Assembly (NCBI RefSeq): GCF_021556455.1 | Contig: NZ_JAKGCV010000010.1 | Span: 1 to 43,028, forward strand | DNA: 43,028 bases | Direction of reading: 5' to 3' | From: Streptomyces fuscigenes | GTDB lineage: Bacteria > Actinomycetota > Actinomycetes > Streptomycetales > Streptomycetaceae | Position numbers and translations under genes: made by a program | The notes under the pieces: model-generated | What the model saw: only the letters and a program-made list of their open reading frames with translations | Database searches by the model: none | Told to the model about the DNA's origin: nothing | Part shown: positions 7,813 to 14,666 of the stretch, piece after piece | How the letters are laid out: each line of letters begins with the position of its first letter | How positions within the stretch are numbered: the stretch's first letter is position 1

Positions 7813-8403
7813 TCATCCCGTGGGCCGTTCAAGGCCCGGTAGCGGCGGGACTTCCAGGCCCCGCCGAGTCATCTCCTCGCGGAGCTCCATGAGCTGGTCC
7901 GTGAGCTCGCGCGCCATCGTGCGGCCGGCCTCCGCCTCCGCGTCCTCCAGCTCCACCACGTACCGCTGCTCCGCGATCCCCTGCTCCCAAATCCGCCGAT
8001 AGACCCCGCGGATACGGCGCTCCAGCTCCTGGTGGCGGCGCGCGAGCGCCAGGGCGGAGTCCTCCGGCGCCCCGACGCCTGCGAACCAGTCCACGGCCTC
8101 CAGGGGCGTGGCCGTCCGACCGGGCAGGTACTCCGTCTCCGCGGCGTACCCGGCCGGGAAGACCAGCGCGGCTGGCGCCACCTCGAGCGCCGCCGCGAGG
8201 ACCAGGAGGTCCGCAACGGACACGTCCCGGCGGCGGCCGTTCTCGATGTTGGAGATGACGGTCCGCTGGAGGGCGGGGTGGCCGAGGCGGGCGCACGCGT
8301 CGGCCAGTTGCTGGGCGCTTATGGACCGCTCGGTGCGGTGCCTGCGTAGCTCCCGGGCGATCGTCGCGCTCACGTCGGCCGGCCACTCGATTGGTTGCTC
8401 CAC
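7813..8403 (-). CDS. XRE-family phage repressor
   Basis: A 196-residue protein. Residues about 12-85 form an XRE helix-turn-helix (IARELRRHRTERSISAQQL, then LQRTVISNIENGRR and VADLLVLAAALEV). The C-terminal half is rich in Glu, Arg and Leu with heptad-like spacing (about 115-185) and could form a coiled-coil dimerisation region. There is no S24 autoprotease domain, so induction would not follow the LexA/CI cleavage route. The start is GTG at 8403, about 8 nt after a good -10 box (AAAGTA on the plus strand), so the transcript may be nearly leaderless. Divergent from the excisionase-like gene, with shared promoters and operator, it is the probable master repressor of lysogeny. Confidence 0.85.
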   Translation of the reverse strand: MEQPIEWPADVSATIARELRRHRTERSISAQQLADACARLGHPALQRTVISNIENGRRRDVSVADLLVLAAALEVAPAALVFPAGYAAETEYLPGRTATPLEAVDWFAGVGAPEDSALALARRHQELERRIRGVYRRIWEQGIAEQRYVVELEDAEAEAGRTMARELTDQLMELREEMTRRGLEVPPLPGLERPTG

Positions 8404-8411
8404 GACGACTC

Positions 8412-8455
8412 AAAGTACAGCCGGTATTGCGCTGTATCAACGCGTCCTCTACAGT
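8412..8455. promoter_or_regulatory. Divergent promoters and operator of the lysogeny switch
   Basis: Minus-strand promoter: TTGATA (8435-8440), 17-bp spacer, TACTTT (8412-8417). Plus-strand promoter: TTGCGC (8427-8432), 17-bp spacer, TACAGT (8450-8455). The two overlap. An inverted repeat TACAGC-N9-GCTGTA (8416-8436) covers the minus promoter spacer and the plus -35, and a further half-site TACAGT coincides with the plus -10. A repressor dimer on the palindrome would affect both promoters. Confidence 0.7.
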
Positions 8456-8495
8456 CCACGGAAACAACCCAAGAGCATGGAGGAGTTGCGCGGTA

Positions 8496-8765
8496 ATGAC
8501 CCAAGAATCTGCCCTGGCGGTCCGGGCCCTCACCGTGCGGGACCTCCTGGAGCTCCCCCCAGTGGTGGACGTGGAGACCGCCTCCCGCGCCCTCGGGATC
8601 TCCCGGAGCCACGGGTACAACCTGGCTCGCTCCGGTACGTTCCCCTGTACCGTCCTGCGCGCCGGCCGGTCCTTCCGCGTCGTGACCGCGGACCTCCGGC
8701 GCGTCCTCGGCGTCAGCCACCGGGCGCCCGCAGCGGAGTCGACCGCTGCCACCGTGGCGGCCTGA
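8496..8765 (+). CDS. Small helix-turn-helix protein, probable excisionase
   Basis: An 89-residue protein with a winged-helix/MerR-like excisionase fold: DVETASRALGISRSHGYNLA (about 27-46) is the helix-turn-helix, followed by the strand FPCTVLRAGRSFRVVTADLRRVLG, the usual beta wing of this family. ATG at 8496 has GGAGGAG about ten bases upstream. It is the first rightward gene from the switch region and lies opposite the repressor and integrase, the usual place for xis or a Cro-like regulator. The length is typical. The C-terminal 15 residues are Ala/Thr-rich and probably disordered. DNA-directing excision is inferred from family and position. Confidence 0.8.
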   Translation: MTQESALAVRALTVRDLLELPPVVDVETASRALGISRSHGYNLARSGTFPCTVLRAGRSFRVVTADLRRVLGVSHRAPAAESTAATVAA

Positions 8766-8873
8766 TAGACCACCGCCTCCCCCAGCGGGTCCGGCCCTCT
8801 CCTCCCCTCCGGGGCCGGGCCCGCACCCCGTAGGCACGGCGCCGGCCCTACCCCCCGAACCGGCGTCGCGCAC

Positions 8874-8906
8874 AAGGGCCCGGCCTCCTCGTGAGGCCGG
8901 GCCCTT
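8874..8906. terminator. Bidirectional hairpin terminator
   Basis: Perfect 14-bp stem AAGGGCCCGGCCTC / GAGGCCGGGCCCTT with a 5-nt loop between the convergent genes 8496-8765 (+) and 8924-9226 (-). Short A and T runs flank the stem, so it can work in both directions. Confidence 0.8.
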
Positions 8907-8923
8907 TGCTCTGCTCTCCGCGG

Positions 8924-9226
8924 TCAGATCGCGGCCGCGACCTTGCCCAGCACCGCGGCACTGGCCGGGACGTCGTGGCTGAGGCGGACCGCGCGATGAG
9001 GGAGCACGGCCAGGCGCGCGGCGACCTCCGCCCGGGCGCTCGCCCGGCCGCCGCCGTCCACGCCGCCCGCCACCTCAAACACGTCCGGGTACCGGTCCTC
9101 CGTGGCACCGCTCATGAAGTCGGCCTCACCGAGCGTCCGCGTGCCCCCCACGACGTCCGGCGCCGCGTCGGCGTCGACCTCCGGGAAGAGGAGGCCCGCC
9201 ACCGTCCCGCCGGTCGCGAGCGGCAC
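8924..9226 (-). CDS. Unknown phage protein, 100 residues
   Basis: I do not recognise this protein. It is small, acidic in its N-terminal half (FPEVDADAAPDV) and Ala/Arg-rich in its C-terminal half (ARAEVAARLAVLPHRAVRLSHDV). The GTG start at 9226 lacks a strong ribosome binding site, so the start is uncertain. It is last in the leftward group 8924-10736, 38 nt after the zinc-ribbon protein, and is followed by a strong terminator, which supports it being a real gene. Confidence 0.55.
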   Translation of the reverse strand: MPLATGGTVAGLLFPEVDADAAPDVVGGTRTLGEADFMSGATEDRYPDVFEVAGGVDGGGRASARAEVAARLAVLPHRAVRLSHDVPASAAVLGKVAAAI

Positions 9227-9264
9227 GGAGAAGGGCGGGGCTCACCGGCCGGAAGGGTGTGAGG

Positions 9265-9954
9265 TCAGGCGACGAGCTGCATGGATGCCGCCACGCGCGC
9301 GAACTCGGCCTCAAGCCGGTCCGCGCCCATCGCGGCCCACTCACGTTCGAGATCCGCCGCCACCACGCCCTGGAGCTCCACCACGGTCCGCGCGGCCAAG
9401 ACGTAGAAGGAATCCGGGGCCCGGTACTCCACGGCCTCCATGGAGCGGCCAGGGATGGGCTCCAGCGTCACCGGGTCATGGACGGTGCCCGCCACGCCCC
9501 ATGCCGGCGTGTGCCTCACCCACGCGGCCACGAACTGGTCTCCGCGGAGTGCGTGGCACTGCTGCACGGTGATCGCGGCGCACGGCACGCACACGGGCGG
9601 GCTCGTCGTCCGCTCCCCGTCCCGGATCGGGCCGCCCGTGCTGCGCATGAGGAAGAGTTGCGGGCCGTCAGGGTCGGCCGGCGGGCGGGCGCAGACCTGG
9701 CACAGCATGTCCAGCATCGCCCGCCGCTGCCGGTAGGCGTGCACCCGCCGGAGGTCCGGCTCGCCGCGGCGACTCTTCGGAAGGAGCCGTGCGCGTAGCC
9801 ACAGCGTTCCGAAGGAGTCCCGGTCGTACGGAGTCTCATCGGGGTACGCGATGCCGGGCCACACCGGCCGGCGGATGAGCTGATAGGGCAGGAGCCGTTC
9901 TTCGCTGCGCTGCGTGATGTACGGGACCACGCCGGGCGGGGCCGGAGGCAACAC
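9265..9954 (-). CDS. Conserved phage/ICE protein with a Cys-pair zinc ribbon
   Basis: A 229-residue protein of a type found near the integration modules of Streptomyces phages and integrative elements, function unknown. Two Cys pairs, CQVC and CVPC separated by about 38 residues, look like a zinc ribbon (about residues 85-130). The N-terminal part contains RRPVWPGIAYPDETPYDRDSFGTLWLRARL and the C-terminal part is helical. GTG at 9954 begins MLPPAPPGVVPY, with GGAGGC nearby. A 13-bp hairpin (9991-10026) lies just upstream. No enzyme motif is visible; a regulatory or DNA-binding role is possible but not shown. Confidence 0.7.
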   Translation of the reverse strand: MLPPAPPGVVPYITQRSEERLLPYQLIRRPVWPGIAYPDETPYDRDSFGTLWLRARLLPKSRRGEPDLRRVHAYRQRRAMLDMLCQVCARPPADPDGPQLFLMRSTGGPIRDGERTTSPPVCVPCAAITVQQCHALRGDQFVAAWVRHTPAWGVAGTVHDPVTLEPIPGRSMEAVEYRAPDSFYVLAARTVVELQGVVAADLEREWAAMGADRLEAEFARVAASMQLVA

Positions 9955-9990
9955 GGGAGGGCCTTTCGTGCTGGGGGGGGTGGTTGGTGG

Positions 9991-10026
9991 CCCGGCGCAC
10001 CAGTACGAGGGGGCTGGTGCGCCGGG
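9991..10026 (-). terminator. Strong intergenic hairpin
   Basis: Perfect 13-bp inverted repeat CCCGGCGCACCAG / CTGGTGCGCCGGG with a 10-nt loop, between the 29-residue membrane peptide gene and the zinc-ribbon gene. There is no T tract. It could be an intrinsic terminator of the kind often found in high-GC bacteria, or a transcript-stabilising element. Confidence 0.6.
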
Positions 10027-10083
10027 CCGGGGCCGCTCCGCGTCCGGGAGGAACCGCGGGCGCGGAGCGGGGTAGAGCGCCGG

Positions 10084-10173
10084 CTACCGGAGCGCGACGG
10101 CCACGAGGACCGCCAGGAGCGCGGCGAGGATGAGGACGTAGACGGCTTGGCCGGACGGGCTCTCCGGGCTCAC
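10084..10173 (-). CDS. 29-residue single-span membrane peptide
   Basis: A very small gene whose GTG overlaps the stop of the upstream gene (GTGA), suggesting translational coupling. After a ten-residue polar start (VSPESPSGQA) it is one continuous hydrophobic segment, VYVLILAALLAVLVAVAL, ending in Arg. It resembles small phage membrane peptides such as superinfection-exclusion or inner-membrane modulator proteins, but no family can be assigned. The overlap and the clean membrane span argue that it is real; the following hairpin would end this transcript. Confidence 0.55.
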   Translation of the reverse strand: MSPESPSGQAVYVLILAALLAVLVAVALR

Positions 10174-10736
10174 TGCGCCCGGGCACTGTCCCGGCGGGCG
10201 GCCTGGCCGCGCATGAGCAACTGCTCCACCTCGTCCAGGACGCAGAGCTCCCCGGGGCCGCTCGGGGGCAGGCACCAGTACGACCGCCCGCGCGCCTCCG
10301 TGAGGCGGATGGCCGGTACGCCCAGGTAGTGGTCCTGCCCGCAGCACTCCACACCGGGGAGCTCCCGCTCCGTCCGCCGCCAGGCCGTGGAGCCGGGCAC
10401 CAGGAAGTAGTACGCCCGGGAGTGGAGGTCCATGAACACGGCGCCGCCGTCGAACCATCGACGGAGTGCGGCGTCCACGTCCCTCGGGGTCTCGGCCTCC
10501 AGCGCGGCGTGGACCAGGGCGGCCGGCGCGCGGATCGCGGAGAGGATGCCGCCGCAGGCCAGGAGCGCCACTCCGCCGTTGCCCTCCCGCCACTGCTCCC
10601 GGGCCAGGGCCCGGTCCTCGGCGGCCTGGAGGAGCCAGCGGGAGACGGCGGGCTGCGGCTCAGCCCATGTCGTCACGGCGGAGGGGGCACGACCGAGGCC
10701 GGAGTCCCCGTCGTCTCGTTCATGTGTGCTCGGCAT
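10170..10736 (-). CDS. Conserved actinobacterial protein of unknown function
   Basis: A 188-residue protein of a type widespread near XRE regulators and mobile elements in Streptomyces. The core has LACGGILSAIRAPAALVHAALEAETPRDVDAALRRW, then VFMDLHSRAYYFLVPGSTAW, C-CGQDHYLGVPAIRLTEARGRSYW and GELCVLDEVEQLL. Patterns of this kind occur in uncharacterised proteins often labelled as related to bifunctional primase/polymerase N-terminal domains, a relation I cannot verify. ATG at 10736 with GGGAG upstream fits better than the longer frame. It is first in a leftward operon with the membrane peptide and diverges from the cargo regulator at 10957. Confidence 0.7.
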   Translation of the reverse strand: MPSTHERDDGDSGLGRAPSAVTTWAEPQPAVSRWLLQAAEDRALAREQWREGNGGVALLACGGILSAIRAPAALVHAALEAETPRDVDAALRRWFDGGAVFMDLHSRAYYFLVPGSTAWRRTERELPGVECCGQDHYLGVPAIRLTEARGRSYWCLPPSGPGELCVLDEVEQLLMRGQAARRDSARAQ

Positions 10737-10956
10737 TGCTCTGCACTCCCAGACGGGTCGATGGGCGCGGCGCATTGGCGGTGCGAAGGACCGGGCCCCT
10801 TTCGAGTCGCCCCCCGAATCGAGGCGACCCGACCAGGTAACTCCCGCCAAGCGCCGTGTACTTAGGGAGTTGGGCCGGGTATCCGGCGTCGCACCCTAGG
10901 GGGACTTGACCTCTCGTTTACCTGACGGAGCGGGGCCGCAGCGCTACGGTGCGGTG

Positions 10957-12237
10957 ATGGAGGTCACGCGAAACGTGCGGCTCGTGGCGTGGATGCAGGA
11001 GCACGGTCACAGCTCGGCCAGCCTGGCGGAGGCCGTAAACCTGGCCATGGAGAGGCTTACCGGACGCCCCGGAGGCCACGATGGTTCATCGGTCCGAGCC
11101 TGGAAGTCCGGTCGCATTCGGTGGCCCAACGCAGCCAGTAGGCGGGGCCTTGAAGCCGTGACGGGCCTGCCCGCCTCCGATCTAGGGTTCGTTCCACGGG
11201 GCAGGGCCAGGTCTAACCCCGGCTTGAACCAGGAGGACCCTGACATGGATCGCCGTAACCTGATCGGCGGATTGGCTGCTACCGCCGCTGTAGCGGCCGC
11301 AGCTCCCGGGATCGCGCCGCGCCGAATCGGCATGAATGACGTCAAGCGACTCCAAACCCGATTCACCGAGATCGTCGCCAGCGACCACCGCCATGGCGGA
11401 CAGCTCACCATCGAGCAGCGCGCCGCCGCGCTCGCCGACGAGGCACTGAACCTCCAGGCGGCCGGCAGCGCCACCCAGCGCGTGCGCAGCAATCTCTACG
11501 CCGCCGCGGCGGCCTTCCGCTCCTCCGCGATGTGGGCAGCGATCGACGGCCGCCGCTACGTCGAGGCCCAGCGCCACATGCGGGAAGCGCAGGCCCTCGC
11601 CGAAATGTCCGGTGACCAGGCCATCAAGTTCCGCATCTGGAGCCACGCCGGCAGCATGTACCGGCACCTGGGACGCCCCTCCGACGCCTTCGCCGCAAAC
11701 GACGTCGCACGCGGCCTGCACATCACGCGCCGCGACCCCATGTTCGCGTCTCTCGGCCTGGCCCGGCAGGCCGCCATCCATGGCACGGCCCAAGAACGCA
11801 CCGGCACCAAGCGCGCCTTCGACCAGGCCCAAGAGGCCATGAATCGGGCCGACCCGCACGCGCCCCGCCCCGTCTGGCTGGTCGCCTTCTACGACCAGGC
11901 CGAACTGGACTCTCTCGCCCTCTCGGCATACCTGGCACTGGGCGAGTACCAGACGGCAGAGGCCCACGCGCACCGCTGCCTGGCAGGGCTGCGCCCGCAC
12001 ATGGCCAGGTCCCGCACCATCACGCAAACGCGGCTCGCACACGCCCAGCTCGCCCAGGGCGAGGCCGAGGCCGCCGTGGCAGTAGCGATGAAGGTTCCCG
12101 CAGCTGCGGCTACCCAACACGCCCGCGTATCCCGGATGCTGAACGAGTTTGGTGCAGCCCTGCGCGCGACCGCGCCGGGCAGCATCAACGTGCAGACCTG
12201 GACCGAGCACACAGCCGCCTGGAGGGCCAGCGCATGA
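10957..12237 (+). CDS. XRE-type regulator with TPR sensor domain
   Basis: A 426-residue Streptomyces-type regulator. Residues 1-80 contain an HTH-like region (MEVTRNVRLVAWMQEHGHSSASLAEAVN and SSVRAWKSGRIRWPN). A hydrophobic Ala-rich stretch follows (MDRRNLIGGLAATAAVAAAAPG), resembling a Tat-like segment that is common inside this family. The C-terminal 290 residues consist of TPR helices (for example IWSHAGSMYRHLGRPSDAFAANDVARGL and ALSAYLALGEYQTAEAHAHRCLAGL). ATG 10957 or GTG 10954 starts are equivalent. Its stop overlaps the ATG of the GNAT gene (ATGA), so the pair is co-translated. Codon use and content look host-like, so it is probably cargo picked up by the phage. Confidence 0.85.
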   Translation: MEVTRNVRLVAWMQEHGHSSASLAEAVNLAMERLTGRPGGHDGSSVRAWKSGRIRWPNAASRRGLEAVTGLPASDLGFVPRGRARSNPGLNQEDPDMDRRNLIGGLAATAAVAAAAPGIAPRRIGMNDVKRLQTRFTEIVASDHRHGGQLTIEQRAAALADEALNLQAAGSATQRVRSNLYAAAAAFRSSAMWAAIDGRRYVEAQRHMREAQALAEMSGDQAIKFRIWSHAGSMYRHLGRPSDAFAANDVARGLHITRRDPMFASLGLARQAAIHGTAQERTGTKRAFDQAQEAMNRADPHAPRPVWLVAFYDQAELDSLALSAYLALGEYQTAEAHAHRCLAGLRPHMARSRTITQTRLAHAQLAQGEAEAAVAVAMKVPAAAATQHARVSRMLNEFGAALRATAPGSINVQTWTEHTAAWRASA

Positions 12238-12791
12238 CCACGGCACCCGTCATCGAACTTCGCCGCTTCACCGAACTCACCGGCGCCCGTGAGGACCTGA
12301 TCGACGTCTACGCCGAAGTACGGGCGCCCCTGCTTCACCTACCGAACTACGCCATCACCGGGTTCGGTGAGCGACTGGACCGGCACGGCACCGAGCCCGG
12401 CTTCGTAGCCGTCCTGGCGTACGCCGACGCACAGCCGATTGGGTACGCCTACGGCAACCGCATCGAGCACGGAGACCGGTACTGGCAGCGAACCAGCCCA
12501 GAGCCGCCGGCCAGGTACACCGCAGGCCCCACCCTGGCCATCAAGGAGATCGGCGTTCGGCCGGCCTGGCGCAAGACAGGCACCGCTCGACGCATCCACG
12601 ATGCGCTCCTTCTCTCCGCCAAGGAGCCGTACGTGACCCTCATGGTCAACAAGGCGGCCGGCGACGGAAAGGTCCATGCCCTCTACCGCTCATGGGGGTA
12701 CGAGGACATCGGGCACAGCCAGCCGTCGCCCGCTTCCCCACTCCTTGAGGTGATGGTCCGCACCAGCGGTGGAGACGCCCCCAACCCCTGA
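12234..12791 (+). CDS. GNAT-family N-acetyltransferase
   Basis: A 185-residue acetyltransferase. Strand IGYAYGNRI (about 62-70) is the central beta strand, and the acetyl-CoA site is IKEIGVRPAWRKTGTARRIHDALL (about 103-126), where R-K-T-G-T-A corresponds to the Q/RxxGxG/A pyrophosphate loop. The C-terminal part (YVTLMVNKAAGDGKVHALYRSWGYEDIG) is the usual closing strand and helix. The substrate is unknown. It is translationally coupled to the XRE-TPR regulator, so the regulator may be a target or the pair may act in one stress pathway. A hairpin terminator follows. Confidence 0.88.
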   Translation: MTTAPVIELRRFTELTGAREDLIDVYAEVRAPLLHLPNYAITGFGERLDRHGTEPGFVAVLAYADAQPIGYAYGNRIEHGDRYWQRTSPEPPARYTAGPTLAIKEIGVRPAWRKTGTARRIHDALLLSAKEPYVTLMVNKAAGDGKVHALYRSWGYEDIGHSQPSPASPLLEVMVRTSGGDAPNP

Positions 12792-12846
12792 CCGTCGCGG
12801 ACGCGAGTGCTGTGACCGGGGGGGTTCGCCAGGATGCTGGTCAGAC

Positions 12847-12878
12847 CGATTGGACGGGCGGTGACGTCCGTCCAATCG
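12847..12878. terminator. Hairpin terminator after the GNAT gene
   Basis: Perfect 11-bp inverted repeat CGATTGGACGG / CCGTCCAATCG with a 10-nt loop, between the convergent genes 12234-12791 (+) and 12976-13488 (-). It can serve both. Confidence 0.65.
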
Positions 12879-12975
12879 CTGGAGGTGTGGTCGCTGTGCC
12901 TGTCCTGTGAGCAGATTGACGGATCAGGAAGGGCATCTGCGGCCTGACGGAAACGCAAAAACAGTCGCGAGTCCG

Positions 12976-13488
12976 CTATCCGATCATGTCCAGCCACGTG
13001 TGGTACTGACCACTGAAAGGCTCTGCCCCGTCTCGCAGAGCTGCCTTGAGCCAATCGGCTGCCGCGGTGGCTTGCCCTGCAACGTCTGGCGGGTAGCCGT
13101 ACTGGACCTGATGGCGGGCGAACTCATCCTCGTCATCGACGAAAACAGCACCTGTCGCTCGCACCCGGCACACGTCGAGATCCAGGTCGATCATGGTGAC
13201 CTCTGCCGAGTTGGGCCACTCGGAGGGCGTGGTCACATCACAGTAGACATCCAGATACGCAGGGGCCGCCTGGAAAAGTGCGGTCCACCAGGCATTGCGT
13301 GGAAAGAGCATGACTCGCGGCTCCTCGGTCGCGTAGACCGGGCCCACCCCGCCCTTGCTGTAGACCGTACCGACCCGCGCACCCAGCCACACACCATGCT
13401 CGTCCTCTCCAAGACGGACCATCGGATGGTGCCAATGCAGGTGGCCGTCGAACTTGCGCACGGAAACGAGAACCTCGGCAGCGGTCAT
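12976..13488 (-). CDS. DUF402 protein (FomD/Ntdp-like barrel)
   Basis: A 170-residue protein of the DUF402 family, which includes nucleoside di/triphosphate phosphatases and FomD. The family core is clear: YLDVYCDVTTPSEWPNSAEV (about 96-115), then MIDLDLDVCRVRATGAVFVDDEDEF (about 117-141) with the acidic metal-binding residues, then HQVQYGYPPDV. A specific substrate cannot be read from sequence. The start ATG overlaps the ATG of a small divergent frame on the other strand. In this prophage it sits in the cargo section beside the acetyltransferase; base composition is slightly lower in GC than in the structural genes. Confidence 0.88.
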   Translation of the reverse strand: MTAAEVLVSVRKFDGHLHWHHPMVRLGEDEHGVWLGARVGTVYSKGGVGPVYATEEPRVMLFPRNAWWTALFQAAPAYLDVYCDVTTPSEWPNSAEVTMIDLDLDVCRVRATGAVFVDDEDEFARHQVQYGYPPDVAGQATAAADWLKAALRDGAEPFSGQYHTWLDMIG

Positions 13489-13657
13489 GATCGGGAGACT
13501 ACTTGGCAGGCTTCCCAGTGAACCTTCCCGGTCAGAGCACTGGGACGCCCTGCTGACCCTTGCCAGTACTGCGGCCCACGCCCGGCTCCTGGAGCTTTGG
13601 GCGGAGGCCTGCCGCGACTGCCCGGCGTGCGGCCCTGCCAGGTGGGCGACGGCCTGA
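13487..13657 (+). CDS. Possible 56-residue protein
   Basis: A short frame beginning with an ATG that overlaps the divergent DUF402 start. It encodes MIGRLLGRLPSEPSRSEHWD, then a plausible amphipathic helix (LLTLASTAAHARLLELWAEAC) ending with a Cys pair (CPAC). A 14-bp hairpin begins 13 nt after its stop, as would suit a real transcription unit. No clear ribosome binding site is seen, and starting on the ATG of an opposing gene is unusual, so this is tentative. Confidence 0.3.
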   Translation: MIGRLLGRLPSEPSRSEHWDALLTLASTAAHARLLELWAEACRDCPACGPARWATA

Positions 13658-13669
13658 CGCCAGACGCAC

Positions 13670-13705
13670 GTACGCCCCGCCGGGGAGTCAACCGGCGGGG
13701 CGTAC
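13670..13705 (+). terminator. Strong hairpin terminator
   Basis: Perfect 14-bp inverted repeat GTACGCCCCGCCGG / CCGGCGGGGCGTAC with an 8-nt loop. It lies between the cargo section and the lysis genes and probably insulates them, whichever strand it serves. Confidence 0.7.
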
Positions 13706-13802
13706 GCGTGAGGCCCGTACCCGAGTAGCGCTCAAGCACTGGAGCGGCCAGCGTAGCCCTGACTCATGATCAGGTTCGGTCTGCGGCGCACCGGGATGTG
13801 CG

Positions 13803-13838
13803 GAGCGCCCGCCCCGGCGGAAGGGAGGGCGGGCGCTC
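13803..13838 (-). terminator. Terminator of the lysis/late operon
   Basis: Perfect 12-bp stem GAGCGCCCGCCC / GGGCGGGCGCTC with a 12-nt loop, starting 18 nt past the stop codon of the last leftward late gene (13856). No T tract, as is common in high-GC genomes. Confidence 0.7.
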
Positions 13839-13855
13839 GGTCTCAGAGGGCCGGC

Positions 13856-14386
13856 TCAGCCAGCGGGGACCCCCGGGGGGCCGGTGTCCCCCGTGTCTCC
13901 GGGTCCGTCCTCGGCGGTGTCCTCCCCGCTCACGGTGGGCGCGTCCTCGCTGGTGTCCCCCGCCGTGTGCGGGATGTCCCCCGGGGCGGACTCCGTGTCC
14001 CCGCTCATGTCCTCGGCGGGGACAGCCGTCCCCGGCTGCTCCTCGCACAGGCGGGAGAGACGGTGGTTCGCCAGGTCCACAGCGTCCCGGAGGCTCCCCC
14101 CGCTGTTCGGGTAGAGCTCGTGCTTGATACGCCCGAGCTCGTCCTCCACGCCTCCCATGCGGGACTCCAGGCCCACCATCCGCTCCATCACGCCGGGCCG
14201 CGCCGGTACGCCCGGCCGAGACGGCTCGCCCCGCCAGTCGTCAATGAACTCATCCACGCGGCGACCGAGACGGGCGGTCCCGCGCAGGACTCGCCACGCG
14301 ACGGCGACCAGGCCGCCGGCCAGGGATATCGCGCCGCCCCACACCAGGAGTGCGTCCACGGCCGGGATGCCCGTCTCGGTGTCCAC
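13856..14386 (-). CDS. Lysis-associated membrane protein (second holin-like, DUF2746-like)
   Basis: A 176-residue protein with one N-terminal membrane span (LLVWGGAISLAGGLVAVAWRVL, about 14-35), a charged segment (RVDEFIDDWRGEPSRPG) and a helical coiled-coil region (MERMVGLESRMGGVEDELGRIKHEL). The layout resembles the DUF2746-type membrane proteins next to the lysis genes of many actinophages, which may act as a second holin or antiholin. The final 50 residues are acidic and low in complexity, with repeated SGDT/PGDT/GDTG motifs, a pattern also present in the connector protein at 40019-40765. GTG at 14386, six bases after the holin stop, gives a sensible N terminus; the longer frame upstream overlaps the holin. 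Confidence 0.7.
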   Translation of the reverse strand: MDTETGIPAVDALLVWGGAISLAGGLVAVAWRVLRGTARLGRRVDEFIDDWRGEPSRPGVPARPGVMERMVGLESRMGGVEDELGRIKHELYPNSGGSLRDAVDLANHRLSRLCEEQPGTAVPAEDMSGDTESAPGDIPHTAGDTSEDAPTVSGEDTAEDGPGDTGDTGPPGVPAG

Positions 14387-14391
14387 GAGGG

Positions 14392-14655
14392 TTAGACCCC
14401 CTTGGCCAGGGATGCGGAGTTGACGGCGCCGCGGAGTCGAGCGAAGAGGCCCTTGCCGAGGGCCAGGACCGCGCCGACGCCGCCCGCCCCGGCGGCGTAC
14501 CACATCGACCCGTCGAGCGGCTGCGTGACGACCACGCCGCCGATGAACGACTGGAGGAACGTGGTGAGGACCCGCTCCAGGAGGTCCCGGGCGAACGTCG
14601 CCCCGGTCTTGACGACCGTCTCCGCGTCGGGGAGGGGGAGGTGATCACTGGACAT
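14392..14655 (-). CDS. Holin
   Basis: An 87-residue membrane protein placed directly after the endolysin gene. It has two hydrophobic segments, VLTTFLQSFIGGVVVT (about 29-44) and MWYAAGAGGVGAVLALGKGLF (about 51-71), short polar ends and a basic C terminus (FARLRGAVNSASLAKGV). This layout fits small class II type actinophage holins that open the membrane to let endolysin reach peptidoglycan. ATG at 14655 has AGGAG-like sequence upstream. It is followed by the second lysis-type membrane gene. Confidence 0.8.
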   Translation of the reverse strand: MSSDHLPLPDAETVVKTGATFARDLLERVLTTFLQSFIGGVVVTQPLDGSMWYAAGAGGVGAVLALGKGLFARLRGAVNSASLAKGV

Positions 14656-14666
14656 GGTGGTGCCTT

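Noticed and set aside
13603..13660. Cys pair at the end of the 56-residue frame as a zinc finger
   Set aside because: Only one short CPAC pair is present with no matching second pair; insufficient for a metal site.
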